Translations under genes and position numbers: made by a program
Shown here: positions 14,601 through 22,379 of the stretch, one piece after another
How the letters are laid out: every line of letters starts with the position of its first letter
How positions within the stretch are numbered: the stretch's first letter is position 1
The notes under the pieces: generated by a model
What the model was told of the DNA's origin: nothing
What the model saw: the letters and a program-made list of their open reading frames with translations, nothing else
Database searches by the model: none
From: Rickettsiales bacterium
Lineage (GTDB): Bacteria; Pseudomonadota; Alphaproteobacteria; Rs-D84
Reading direction: 5' to 3'
DNA length: 23,118 nucleotides
NCBI GenBank assembly: GCA_031259365.1
Contig: JAIRLP010000082.1
Coordinates: 1 to 23,118 of the forward strand

Positions 14601-15002
14601 ATGAACAAAATACTTTTATCTTTGTCTCTAGTGCTGGGCTTGGCTGCATGTGGCGGATATGTTAAAAACCATAATGGCAGTGAATATCTGGTACAACTGG
14701 AATCTGAACCGGTGGGATGTGTTTATTTGTACAAGCTGGAATCAGAAGTTTCGGTTTATGACGCAGATGATGCGCGTCGTTATTTGGAAAACCGTATTGC
14801 TGATCAGGCCAGACCTGGGAATGCATATTGGATCACCAGCCAGCGTACACGTCCAAACGAATGGGTCGTCTTTGGACCAGAACGTGCGTTTGTCTTGGCT
14901 GCGAACGTCTATGACTGTCCAAACCCAAGAAATATCAGAACTGTAAGCAATGTTCAAAAGACACCGTCTACGTCATCTGACATGTACGGCGTCATGTATT
15001 AA
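14601..15002 (+). CDS. Small envelope lipoprotein, unknown function
   Basis: A 133-aa protein with a lipoprotein signal: MNKILLSLSLVLGLAACGG, where LAAC is the lipobox, so the mature protein begins at about C18 and is anchored by lipid. The next residue is G, not D, so outer-membrane sorting is likely. The mature part has a conserved-looking C about 22 residues later (VGCVYLYKLESEV) and a C near the end. ATG at 14601 has aaggg 7 bases upstream. It follows lpxC closely and probably shares its transcript. I do not recognise a domain. Confidence 0.85.
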   Translation: MNKILLSLSLVLGLAACGGYVKNHNGSEYLVQLESEPVGCVYLYKLESEVSVYDADDARRYLENRIADQARPGNAYWITSQRTRPNEWVVFGPERAFVLAANVYDCPNPRNIRTVSNVQKTPSTSSDMYGVMY

Positions 15003-15005
15003 AAT

Positions 15006-15103
15006 AAAATTATAATGGACGCTTGTTGGCGGGTGTTTCCCACTCGTGTAGGTTTGCTACGCTTCGGGGTTGCCACCACCAATCATCTCATTCTAATCAA
15101 TTT
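15006..15103. repeat. Palindromic intergenic element, copy 1
   Basis: A ~98-bp imperfect palindrome just after the lipoprotein stop. Its ends are inverted (about AATTATAATGGA against the complement of TCATTCTAATCAATT), and a central hairpin pairs GTGTAG with CTACGC (about 15044-15063). A related element lies at 18981-19079. It also holds an open frame of 34 codons (15015-15119, MDACWRVFPTRVG to NHLILIN) without a Shine-Dalgarno, similar to the frame in copy 2. Confidence 0.7.
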
Positions 15104-15145
15104 AACAACAGGTTGTTAGGTACCTAAATTTAAAAAAAGGATTCA

Positions 15146-15180
15146 AAACAGGGGCAAAAATTTGCCCCTGTTTCTTTTTG
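15146..15180 (+). terminator. Strong terminator after the lpxC-lipoprotein unit
   Basis: A 13-bp perfect stem (15146-15158 with 15161-15173) containing CAGGGGC, followed by ctttttg. The A run on the left also makes it usable on the other strand. Confidence 0.92.
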
Positions 15181-15236
15181 TCGGCAACGACATTGAATCT
15201 TGTTTGTTTTCTTATGCGGTGGAACGCAATCTGTGT

Positions 15237-15266
15237 TTGCTATTGTTTGGCGTTTTATGATATAAT
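15237..15266 (+). promoter_or_regulatory. Promoter of the pil operon
   Basis: TTGCTA (15237-15242), an 18-bp spacer and a perfect TATAAT (15261-15266), 27 bases before the pilO start. The leader would be about 20 bases. Confidence 0.65.
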
Positions 15267-15292
15267 CCGATGGTAGAGAAGAGAGATGGGCC

Positions 15293-16555
15293 TTGGCAAA
15301 TCAGGTTATTTCAATTGATAGAAGAAAATATGCAATCGGATTGTTTTGGCAACCGGTTGCCAGCGGTGTTACGCCGCGCAATTATACACGTATCTTGGCC
15401 AAGGGTGTCGATAAGAAATTCAACAGATATGCTGAATACCGTGCGATGGTTGGATTGGGTTCATCGCGTGTGGGTCATCATGTTGGCATGTCAAGTGCTG
15501 CTGCAGAAGTTATGGAAGCCTTTGCAGAATTTTCTTCATTTTTGGCCGTGTTCAAAGTTGGCGAATTCTATTGGTTGGTGGCAGTTCGTAATGGAGTCAT
15601 TATCTATGACCAGTTGTTTGAATCCGAAGATGCGGCGCGTACGGAATATACAAAGTTATCCACTATGCCGGATTGGGGCTCTTTGTTTTCCCCGGCAATT
15701 TGGGGAATGCCGCGTTCTGTTGAAAGACGCTTGCACGATGTGATTACTGGTAATGTTCGCGCCACGCTGAAACCAATCAGTAATTTTAAAACCAGTTTTA
15801 TTTCAGTTATCTTGCTGGTCTTATTCTGTTTGGGAATCGCATTCTTCTTTAAAGAACCGATCAGTCAGATGTTAACGCCAAAACCACAAATTGCGGCGAT
15901 TGATCCAATCTTGGCCGAAGAATATAAAAAACGCATAGAAGAAAAAAACAAAGAATTAGATCAACGTTTTGAAATTAAAAAAGCAGAACCAATAAAACCA
16001 TTGGAAATGCCGTACGATTCTTTGCCTGATCCACGGGAAAGGGCAGCCTTGTGTTATCAGGCTGTTGCGTTCTTGATGCAACCAGTTCCAGGTTGGGTTC
16101 AAACAGAAGCAGAATGTGGTGATACACATGCAACTGTTACGTTCAAAAGGGCTCATGGAACATTGAATGATTTTTATGAAGTTGCAACAGAATTAATGCC
16201 AGGCGCGTTTGTACAAGAAAGAAATGAATCTGAAATATTCGTTCGCGCCAAGTTGCCAACGTTGTTGGCTTTTACATCCCAAGATGAAAGGGATCCAGAC
16301 ACAATTATTCGAGAAGTTAATACAGCATTCCAAAAAATTGACACCCCGGTTGATACAAATTCTGTGGTTGATGTCATAGGGGATGATACCAGAAGTGTTA
16401 ACTTGAATGTGGTGGAAGTGGCAGCAACATCAAAACTGACACCGCCAGAATTTATCAAGGTCTTTGAAGACCTGTCGGGGGTTTATATGACACGCGTCGT
16501 ATGGGACGCGCCGCGCCGAAACTGGAACTATGAGGTAATAATCTATGCAAAATAA
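15293..16555 (+). CDS. pilO: Type IVb pilus assembly protein PilO (PilO2 family)
   Basis: A 420-aa protein of the pilin accessory protein PilO family found in IncI1-type thin pili. The N-terminal cytoplasmic half shows the family pattern: YAIGLFWQP (13-21), MVGLGSSRVGHHVGM (52-66), LVAVRNGVII and MPDWGSLFSPAIWGM (125-139). One membrane helix (about 167-186) leads to a periplasmic domain with a charged linker (about 207-250) and two conserved-looking cysteines. It probably forms part of the inner-membrane alignment complex that links the assembly motor to the pilus. The start is TTG at 15293, since no in-frame ATG exists upstream; a weak gagag precedes it. The end overlaps pilP by 11 bases. 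Confidence 0.9.
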   Translation: MANQVISIDRRKYAIGLFWQPVASGVTPRNYTRILAKGVDKKFNRYAEYRAMVGLGSSRVGHHVGMSSAAAEVMEAFAEFSSFLAVFKVGEFYWLVAVRNGVIIYDQLFESEDAARTEYTKLSTMPDWGSLFSPAIWGMPRSVERRLHDVITGNVRATLKPISNFKTSFISVILLVLFCLGIAFFFKEPISQMLTPKPQIAAIDPILAEEYKKRIEEKNKELDQRFEIKKAEPIKPLEMPYDSLPDPRERAALCYQAVAFLMQPVPGWVQTEAECGDTHATVTFKRAHGTLNDFYEVATELMPGAFVQERNESEIFVRAKLPTLLAFTSQDERDPDTIIREVNTAFQKIDTPVDTNSVVDVIGDDTRSVNLNVVEVAATSKLTPPEFIKVFEDLSGVYMTRVVWDAPRRNWNYEVIIYAK

Positions 16556-17225
16556 AATCAAAACTATTAAGAAATACTTTTTCTTTGCGGCTGCTGTGGT
16601 GGCATTGATACAGGCACCTGTGTCGGCTGATGTTGCTGATGATGACTTGTGGGCTGAAGAATTGGTTGCAGATGCCATTGCCGATTACGAAGTCGAAGGG
16701 ACTTTGTTTCAGAAAATTGCAGATCTGGAACAAGAAAAAGTTCTGATGCAATTGGAAAAAGAACGCGCTCAATTGGATTTGGAATTGGACAGACTGGCCG
16801 CAGAAAAAATCAAGCTGCATATGGAAATTGATACTTTGTCCGGACGCGCCGAAGAACAGCAACTGGCCTTGGACGCGGAACGTGCAAAACTGGAGGCTGA
16901 AACAGCAAAACTGGAACGTGAAAAACAAAACTTGGCCACGCGCGCAACAGAAGAACCTGCGAAGAGAACGACCACGCGTGGTGCTGCATCAACGGAAACA
17001 GAATCAGATCCAATTTCCAAGAAATATAGATTGGTGGATATAATCGGTGCGGGTAATCAATTACACGCAACAGTTGAAGATGCTGAAAATGGCCAACGCA
17101 AGAAGATTTCTGTTGGCAAAATCTTGGATGGTTACACAATCAAATCAATTTCTTTGGATGATGGTGTTGTGTTCGTGAAAGACGGTATTGCAGAAACATT
17201 GAATATTGGCAAAGAAACCAAATGA
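16545..17225 (+). CDS. pilP: Type IVb pilus biogenesis protein PilP
   Basis: A 226-aa secreted protein. The N-terminus is a signal peptide (about 1-28, cleavage after PVSA), followed by a long coiled coil (about 48-132, many E, L and K in heptads), a threonine-rich linker, and a C-terminal beta domain (about 160-222) with the PilP-like pattern YRLVDIIGAGNQLHATVE, IKSISLDDGVVFV. Such domains connect the inner-membrane complex to the outer-membrane secretin in the periplasm. It overlaps the end of pilO and is followed by a structured 121-base gap before pilQ. The stop overlaps an ATG (ATGA) that opens only 14 codons. Confidence 0.88.
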   Translation: MQNKIKTIKKYFFFAAAVVALIQAPVSADVADDDLWAEELVADAIADYEVEGTLFQKIADLEQEKVLMQLEKERAQLDLELDRLAAEKIKLHMEIDTLSGRAEEQQLALDAERAKLEAETAKLEREKQNLATRATEEPAKRTTTRGAASTETESDPISKKYRLVDIIGAGNQLHATVEDAENGQRKKISVGKILDGYTIKSISLDDGVVFVKDGIAETLNIGKETK

Positions 17226-17346
17226 ATAAGAACTTGACGAGTGGCGTTGTTAGCCACGAGTCATAGATTCGCGTCATGAGGTTCCGCGGATTAAACAAAA
17301 ACAGGTATAGCAGAGTGCTAAACTAGGCGACTCTAAATAAAATCTA
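17226..17346 (+). other. Structured gap between pilP and pilQ, possible RNA regulator
   Basis: A hairpin at 17236-17262 pairs GAC and GTGGC with GCCAC and GTC around a symmetric ga/ga internal loop that could form tandem G-A pairs. A second hairpin, TAGCA/TGCTA, is at 17308-17320. GACTC (17329-17333) could pair with GAGTC (17258-17262) instead, giving an alternative fold close to the pilQ start, which has no clear Shine-Dalgarno. This may control the ratio of PilP to the ATPase. No known riboswitch is recognised. Confidence 0.4.
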
Positions 17347-18981
17347 ATGAATACGATTGATAAGATTTTGAATAAGAAACGCGATGCAAACGAAGTGTCT
17401 GTGCCGCAGGGGTTGGATAACGCGCCATACAAAGATATTGTTGATTATTTATTCGCAAACAATAATCGTTTGCTGACAGCAACTGCCAGTGAATTGGAAT
17501 TATCAAAAGATACTCAGAATTTGGTTGCTTATTTTTCAGGTGGCGAAATTATTGTTTCCAGAACACATCGATATGATGGTCGTGTTTTGGCTTTCTTGGA
17601 TCTGTTAAAGAAAGAAAATCGTCCGGTTTTGGAACCATACTATTCTGATCTTGGTCTGTTGTCTTCGGTTTATAAATCATACGAAGGAAGATTGGGCGGG
17701 GGCGAAAAATCGCGTCTGGATTATGACAACCAGATGCAGAAAGATTTTGTGGATATTATCGCGCGTGCAGCTGCGCAAAAGGTATCTGATATCCATATAG
17801 AAGTTGCAGATCAAACGACAATCTATTTCCGTTTGGACGGCAGTATGCAACCAGTTCTGGAATACAATTCTGGATGGGGCGAATCATTTGTTCGTGCGGC
17901 ATTTGCATCCAGTGACATATCTAATTCCAACTATGCTCAGAATGAATATCAGTCCGCGCAAAAAGATGGCCGAACACCTTTGCGTGGTACCAAGGATTTA
18001 TATCTGCCCGCGGGTATTTTGGGTATTCGTATGCAATTTAATCCAATTGCATTTGGCAGCCGTTATGTCGTCATGCGTCTGTTGTACGATAACCCATCCG
18101 AAGGGATCAAAACAGAACAAGAATTCAATGAATATGAACAAAAATTATTAATGCGTCTGCGCAGTTTCCCAACAGGTTTGGTTGTGGTTGCTGGTCCAAC
18201 CAGTTCTGGTAAATCAACAACATTGGTTCGTAATATGTCCATGATGTTGAAAGAAAGAAATTATGAAATCAACCTGATTACCGTGGAAGACCCTGCAGAA
18301 CAGAAAATCTTTGGCGCACACCAGATGCCGGTCGTAAATGCATCCAATGAAGAACAGCGCGAAGAAAAGTTTACAGAAGCCTTGGCGGCAGCTTTGCGTT
18401 CTGACCCTGACACATTGATGGTGGGCGAAGTTAGAACGCTGTCTGCGGCGCAATTGACCGTCAAGGGCGCTTTGTCAGGCCACAATGTTTGGACAACTTT
18501 GCATGCGAATTCCGCGATGGCTGCATTGACCCGTTTGTTGGATATGGGGGTCGAAGGGTTTAAGTTGAAAGATGAAACGATGATGCGTGGTTTGGTATCA
18601 ATGCGTCTGTTTAAAAAGCTTTGTCCATATTGCCGCGAAAGATTGGCAGACCATCCAGAACACCCGGCGTACAATCGCGTTCGTGATGCATTTGGGGATA
18701 TTGGTCTGCAACAGGTTTACATGCGCGGCGTCGGCTGTGAAGAATGCAACGGCAAGGGTACAATCGGGCGTATCAAAGCTGGTGAAATCATCATCACAGA
18801 CAGCGAATTTTTGCGTCTGGCATTATCAGGCGACACCATAGGTGCGGTGCGTTACTGGTTGGAAAATCTGAATGGACGTACCTTGAAAGAATCCGCGATG
18901 GAATTAATGTTACAAGGTATCGTTGGTATTAATGAATTGGAACGCTGGGTAGGCCTAATCGACCAGCCAGGCGTGTACTAA
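17347..18981 (+). CDS. pilQ: Type IVb pilus assembly ATPase (PilQ of the R64 type, GspE/PilB family)
   Basis: A 544-aa secretion ATPase that powers pilus extension from the cytoplasmic face. The N-terminal domain (about 1-260) is followed by the ATPase core: Walker A GPTSSGKST (283-291), the Asp box VEDP (313-316), Walker B DTLMVGE (355-361) and the His box LHANSA (385-390). Two cysteine pairs, CPYC (426-429) and CEEC (464-467), make the zinc site common to PilB/GspE extension motors and absent from retraction PilT. ATG at 17347 has no obvious Shine-Dalgarno, which fits control through the upstream structure. The name follows IncI1 usage and is not the secretin PilQ of type IVa pili. Confidence 0.93.
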   Translation: MNTIDKILNKKRDANEVSVPQGLDNAPYKDIVDYLFANNNRLLTATASELELSKDTQNLVAYFSGGEIIVSRTHRYDGRVLAFLDLLKKENRPVLEPYYSDLGLLSSVYKSYEGRLGGGEKSRLDYDNQMQKDFVDIIARAAAQKVSDIHIEVADQTTIYFRLDGSMQPVLEYNSGWGESFVRAAFASSDISNSNYAQNEYQSAQKDGRTPLRGTKDLYLPAGILGIRMQFNPIAFGSRYVVMRLLYDNPSEGIKTEQEFNEYEQKLLMRLRSFPTGLVVVAGPTSSGKSTTLVRNMSMMLKERNYEINLITVEDPAEQKIFGAHQMPVVNASNEEQREEKFTEALAAALRSDPDTLMVGEVRTLSAAQLTVKGALSGHNVWTTLHANSAMAALTRLLDMGVEGFKLKDETMMRGLVSMRLFKKLCPYCRERLADHPEHPAYNRVRDAFGDIGLQQVYMRGVGCEECNGKGTIGRIKAGEIIITDSEFLRLALSGDTIGAVRYWLENLNGRTLKESAMELMLQGIVGINELERWVGLIDQPGVY

Positions 18982-19079
18982 ATCAATTATAATGGATGCT
19001 TGCCGTTATGCTCATCCTCGTGTATGCCTAATACACGTCGGATTTCGCAAAACTTCCAATCACCTCATTCTAATTGATT
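18981..19079. repeat. Palindromic intergenic element, copy 2
   Basis: A 99-bp imperfect palindrome starting at the pilQ stop codon. Terminal arms AATCAATTATAATGGA and TCATTCTAATTGATT are inverted, matching continues inward, and a central hairpin pairs CGTGTA with TACACG (about 19019-19037). Base changes against copy 1 keep the central pairing. It contains a 37-codon frame (18992-19105, MDACRYAHPRVCL to NHLILID) that ends 12 bases before pilR and also lacks a Shine-Dalgarno. Confidence 0.75.
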
Positions 19080-19117
19080 TTGAAAAAGGACAATCTAATT
19101 TATAACAAGGCAAAATA

Positions 19118-20191
19118 ATGGCAAACAAATTGGAACGTTTATATGCAAAAATGATGTTTCGCTCGCTGACAGAGAAGCGTATGTCGTCATGCCGTAAAAT
19201 GGGATCTTTGTTGCGTAATAATTTCACGTTAATGGATGCTTTGGGCCGTTTGGAAAGAATTGAATCCAAGGGTGGAACCAAACCGGATGAACCATTTGCG
19301 ATTGTGTTCCGCGAATGGCAAAAGAACTTGGAACGCGGTATGCCTTTCCACGAAGCGACGCGTGGCTGGGTTTCGATGACAGAAACCTTGTTGTTAACAT
19401 TAGGAGACGTTTCGAAACTGTCTGTTGCGCTGGAAAATATTGGTCGTGTAATTGAGGGAACTGAAAAAATCAAGCGTTCAATGTTCTCGGCTGTGGCTTA
19501 TCCGTTGTTTTTGTTAGCACTGACATTTGGTATCATCATCATGGTTGGCTTGTACCTGGTGCCGCCTTTGGCAGAAGCGGCTGCAACAGATATTGTTTGG
19601 CGCGGTACAGCCGCATCGTTAGTTTGGTTGTCTGATTTTGCAGCCCGGTATTGGTTTGTGTTTGTGATAGGTTTCTTGGCGGTTGCGCTGATGATTTGGG
19701 TATCATTATCAAATTGGTCTGGTCGTCTTCGTGCGATATTTGATAAATTACCACCATGGAACATGTATAAAATCCAGATGTCCGTTGGGTGGTTGATGTC
19801 TTTATCATCCATGGTCGCCGCTGGTGGAACTATCCCGGTGGTGCTGCGCATGCTGGCTGATAATTCTAACAAATATCTGCGAGATATTTTGGAACGTGCG
19901 TTGGGTTATATTGCAAATGGTGACAACTTGGGTATTGCGTTATTAAATACCGATCGTGATTTTCCTAATGAAGAAATTATTGGTGACTTGGCTATCTATT
20001 CCGACATGAATGGTTTTGATGAAAACTTGATGAAGATCGCCAATGATTATTTAGATGAATCTATCAGAAAGATGGACGCTATTTCCAATACACTGAACAG
20101 TATTGGAATCTTGCTGGTGTCGGTTATCATTGGTTGGGTTGTGTTTGGGACTTTCCAGATGCAGGATCAAATTACAGCTGTCCTTACATAA
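19118..20191 (+). CDS. pilR: Type IVb pilus inner-membrane platform protein (PilR, GspF family)
   Basis: A 357-aa polytopic membrane protein with two related cytoplasmic domains of the GspF type (about 20-125 and 215-320), separated by hydrophobic segments (about 130-152 and 172-197) and closed by a final helix (about 328-348). GMPFHEAT and LGDVSKLSVALENI in the first domain are typical. It forms the platform that couples the ATPase to pilin insertion. ATG at 19118 has aagg about 10 bases upstream. It follows pilQ after palindromic element 2. The expected prepilin gene does not follow. Confidence 0.93.
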   Translation: MANKLERLYAKMMFRSLTEKRMSSCRKMGSLLRNNFTLMDALGRLERIESKGGTKPDEPFAIVFREWQKNLERGMPFHEATRGWVSMTETLLLTLGDVSKLSVALENIGRVIEGTEKIKRSMFSAVAYPLFLLALTFGIIIMVGLYLVPPLAEAAATDIVWRGTAASLVWLSDFAARYWFVFVIGFLAVALMIWVSLSNWSGRLRAIFDKLPPWNMYKIQMSVGWLMSLSSMVAAGGTIPVVLRMLADNSNKYLRDILERALGYIANGDNLGIALLNTDRDFPNEEIIGDLAIYSDMNGFDENLMKIANDYLDESIRKMDAISNTLNSIGILLVSVIIGWVVFGTFQMQDQITAVLT

Positions 20192-20318
20192 TGACGACGC
20201 CGAGAAAAATCGAGATGTTTTCTCCTTGATCAAACGAGAGGCCGGATGCAGGCTGATTATTTCACTTGCATTTTTCCCCATAATGCATAAAATATCTGTA
20301 ACAGAGGACTGTAAATAT

Positions 20319-20352
20319 ACACCTAATCCACCATTTAAATCCGGTGTTTTTT
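20319..20352 (+). terminator. Likely terminator after pilR
   Basis: ACACC (20319-20323), or the nearer CACC (20329-20332), can pair with GGTGT (20343-20347), which is followed by a run of T. The stem is short. It separates the pil genes from the next gene. Confidence 0.45.
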
Positions 20353-20397
20353 AATTTTAAAAATCCCTGATTTCCACCACATTTTTCTCTCCGAATA

Positions 20398-21423
20398 TTG
20401 CCTAATCCAAATGGTCGTTTAGAAATTATCGGCCGTTTTGCATGTAAAACCACCGGAATTACAGGTGTTTTTAGAACTATTATATTTTCATTTGTGATAA
20501 TCGCAACTGTGGTGATGTTTTCGATGTCATTGTTGATTGCGGATGAAGCAGACCTGCCGACACCGGGCATAGCTGCTGCCAGCTATGTGCAAAGGCTGCT
20601 TGCAGACAAGGCGGATACAGACGATGTTGAAACAACGGTCAGCACACTGATACCTGCATTGCAAAAGGGCGCTGCAAATGGCGTCGCGACGCTGGACGAA
20701 GACGGCAAGGTCCCGACCGCGCAGCTGCCGGATATGCCTGTGGAGCAGGTTCAAACCGATTGGGATCAGTCAGCGGATACCGAAGTTGATTATATCAAAA
20801 ACAAACCGGCATTGGGAAGCGCGGCGGCGAAAAACATTGAAGACTTTGCCACGGCTGAACAGGGCGCAAAAGCAGATTCGGCACTGCAAGCAATTCCAGT
20901 TGCCACAACAACCGATATCGGAGGGTTCAAAACAGTATCCGACACAATTCAATCCGTTGCCGCAAATACTGTATCGGCCGCCGCCGCCAAGACTTATGCC
21001 GTGCAAAAGGATGCCGTCGGCAGCGCGGTCGTCAATGTCCCGTGGATGCCCGAAGCGGATTACAGCACATCCGAAGTCGCGACCGGCACGCGCTGGATAA
21101 ACGGCAAGATGATTTACAAGCATTCATTCAGTGCCAGCGTCACCGCCTATAATTATTACACACGAACCCAAATTAACAGCATGGCGGGATATAACGTGGA
21201 AGCAGTCATTGAAATCAAAGCCGTGTGGGTGGCAAATGATGGCAATATGGTACAGTTGCCAATAGGCTCCGTCGTAAACCTTGGGACAAATGAAATTTAT
21301 GTAGGACTGCAATATAACGTGAGCAACCCCGGAATTGACTGCCACAGGATCTATATAAACAGCAACAGCAGCCAGACAAATGATGTTTACGGAACAATAT
21401 ACTACACCAAGACCACGGGCTGA
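20398..21423 (+). CDS. Secreted or anchored protein with phage tail-fibre-like sequence
   Basis: Up to 341 aa. A hydrophobic helix (residues about 26-47, FSFVIIATVVMFSMSLL) is followed by a polar, alanine-rich stalk (about 50-200) with the tail-fibre phrase GVATLDEDGKVPTAQLP and DWDQSADTEVDYIKNKP. The C-terminal 120 residues (from TGTRWINGKMIYKHSFSA to a final TIYYTKTTG) look like the receptor-binding end domain of phage tail fibres. It is probably a trimeric surface fibre or adhesin. The start is unsure: TTG at 20398 has no Shine-Dalgarno, and GTG or ATG codons near 20493-20517 are alternatives. The body is visibly richer in G and C than its neighbours. Its place after pilR recalls PilV, the tip adhesin of IncI1 pili, but a link is inference. 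Confidence 0.72.
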   Translation: MPNPNGRLEIIGRFACKTTGITGVFRTIIFSFVIIATVVMFSMSLLIADEADLPTPGIAAASYVQRLLADKADTDDVETTVSTLIPALQKGAANGVATLDEDGKVPTAQLPDMPVEQVQTDWDQSADTEVDYIKNKPALGSAAAKNIEDFATAEQGAKADSALQAIPVATTTDIGGFKTVSDTIQSVAANTVSAAAAKTYAVQKDAVGSAVVNVPWMPEADYSTSEVATGTRWINGKMIYKHSFSASVTAYNYYTRTQINSMAGYNVEAVIEIKAVWVANDGNMVQLPIGSVVNLGTNEIYVGLQYNVSNPGIDCHRIYINSNSSQTNDVYGTIYYTKTTG

Positions 21424-21445
21424 ACCAATTTTGCGGCCGCCGTTT

Positions 21446-22015
21446 TCAAACCATAAACGGCAGGTTTTCCAAAGTTCCTTCGGCAACACGAACGTTTACG
21501 TCAACCATCATGAAGATTGGTTCGTTAATGCGTTTTGGATCTTCTTTGAACATGTGTGATGATAACAAGTGGCTGGTGTTAATAGACATCTTGGTTACCA
21601 AATGATCGTCGTCCAACAGGGTATAGATCGGGCCAATATTACGCGGTGTGTTTTCCCCAATTTCATGTTCATTCTGTGGACAGCGCAAACCATCCAGCAG
21701 CGTTTTAACACGATTGTCGATATCGGTGCGGGCAACACCCACGATTTCAGGGTGCAACATCTGGATGTCCAATTCGGCGATTAATTTCAGATTTGGTGTA
21801 ATAATTGGATTAAAATCAATACCGCCCACATGCTTGGTTGTAATAGGGCTTTTTGTGGCCCCAGGCATCATGTAACGAGTCAAATTGTTCCATGGGCTGT
21901 GTTCCAACAGTTTTTTCAGCTGTGGATGGAATTGCATGCGAATATCGGATATGTGCTGGGCGCGCTTTTTTGGATTAACCAAAACTTCGCCAAAATACAG
22001 TAATTTGAATTTCAT
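21446..22015 (-). CDS. RusA-like Holliday junction resolvase family protein
   Basis: A 189-aa protein with the acidic pattern of RusA: RTDIDNRVKTLLDGLR (about 95-110), which gives D-x-D-N-x2-K-x3-D, then LLDDDHLV (about 132-139), and a closing beta strand (IFMMVDVNVRV). RusA resolves Holliday junctions using magnesium held by such aspartates. It is longer than RusA itself (about 120 aa), with an extra N-terminal region. ATG at 22015 follows the stop of the upstream HTH gene with no gap. It faces the tail-fibre gene convergently. A phage origin is common for RusA, though no other phage genes are here. Confidence 0.7.
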   Translation of the reverse strand: MKFKLLYFGEVLVNPKKRAQHISDIRMQFHPQLKKLLEHSPWNNLTRYMMPGATKSPITTKHVGGIDFNPIITPNLKLIAELDIQMLHPEIVGVARTDIDNRVKTLLDGLRCPQNEHEIGENTPRNIGPIYTLLDDDHLVTKMSINTSHLLSSHMFKEDPKRINEPIFMMVDVNVRVAEGTLENLPFMV

Positions 22016-22303
22016 TTAGATACCTCTTGTTTTTTTCTTTATTTCCTGGTTCAACAGGTCTAATGCCAAAGGATGTAATCTGTCTGCATTACGTTTATTA
22101 TGGCTTTGACCATTGAAATTATATACTGCCATACGCGGAGAATTTCGGGCATTGTCTTCTTGTAATACAAAAGTGGCCTTTTTAAGCCGCATTTGCTTCA
22201 TCGTTTTTGCCACAATTTCTTCGGCCAAACCCAATTGCTTTGCAGCTTGGGCAGCCGTTAGAAAATCATCTTTTTTGAAAGTTTCAAGACCGGGTTTTTT
22301 CAT
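22016..22303 (-). CDS. Small HTH protein of unknown function
   Basis: A 95-aa basic protein. Residues 13-40 (FLTAAQAAKQLGLAEEIVAKTM) look like a helix-turn-helix of the DNA-binding or excisionase type; the rest is polar, with a basic end. ATG at 22303 is preceded by aaaaagga about 8 bases upstream. It is directly joined to the RusA-like gene, forming a two-gene unit divergent from gyrB. Its stop and the next ATG abut. Confidence 0.75.
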   Translation of the reverse strand: MKKPGLETFKKDDFLTAAQAAKQLGLAEEIVAKTMKQMRLKKATFVLQEDNARNSPRMAVYNFNGQSHNKRNADRLHPLALDLLNQEIKKKTRGI

Positions 22304-22323
22304 AAAAATTATGTCCTTTTTCC

Positions 22324-22352
22324 TTGCTAATTATACCATAAATTGCTATGTT
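22324..22352. promoter_or_regulatory. Divergent promoter region between the HTH gene and gyrB
   Basis: Plus strand: TTGCTA (22324-22329), a 17-bp spacer and TATGTT (22347-22352) ahead of gyrB. Minus strand: a perfect TATAAT (22335-22330) ahead of the HTH gene, without a clear -35 box. The two promoters overlap and may compete. Confidence 0.45.
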
Positions 22353-22379
22353 TTTTAGGTAAAAAAGAAAGGAATTTAA

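Noticed and set aside
15270..15743. 157-aa plus frame starting with ATG just downstream of the TATAAT box
   Set aside because: It overlaps pilO out of frame and has a tryptophan- and cysteine-rich, unnatural composition; the pilO frame matches its family.
17226..17346. A tRNA or tmRNA in the pilP-pilQ gap
   Set aside because: No cloverleaf, no CCA end and no T-arm motif on either strand.
20440..20480. Terminator CACC/GGTG followed by ttttt at about 20452-20471
   Set aside because: It lies within the open frame of the tail-fibre-like gene and has only a 4-bp stem; it would matter only if the true start is downstream, near 20493-20517.
20678..21123. Long frames on both strands within the tail-fibre-like gene
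   Set aside because: Shadows caused by higher GC content; the frame ending at 21423 carries the recognisable fibre sequence.
20398..21423. Prophage remnant
   Set aside because: No capsid, terminase, tail or lysis genes are next to the fibre-like gene, and it has an export or anchor helix that phage fibres lack.
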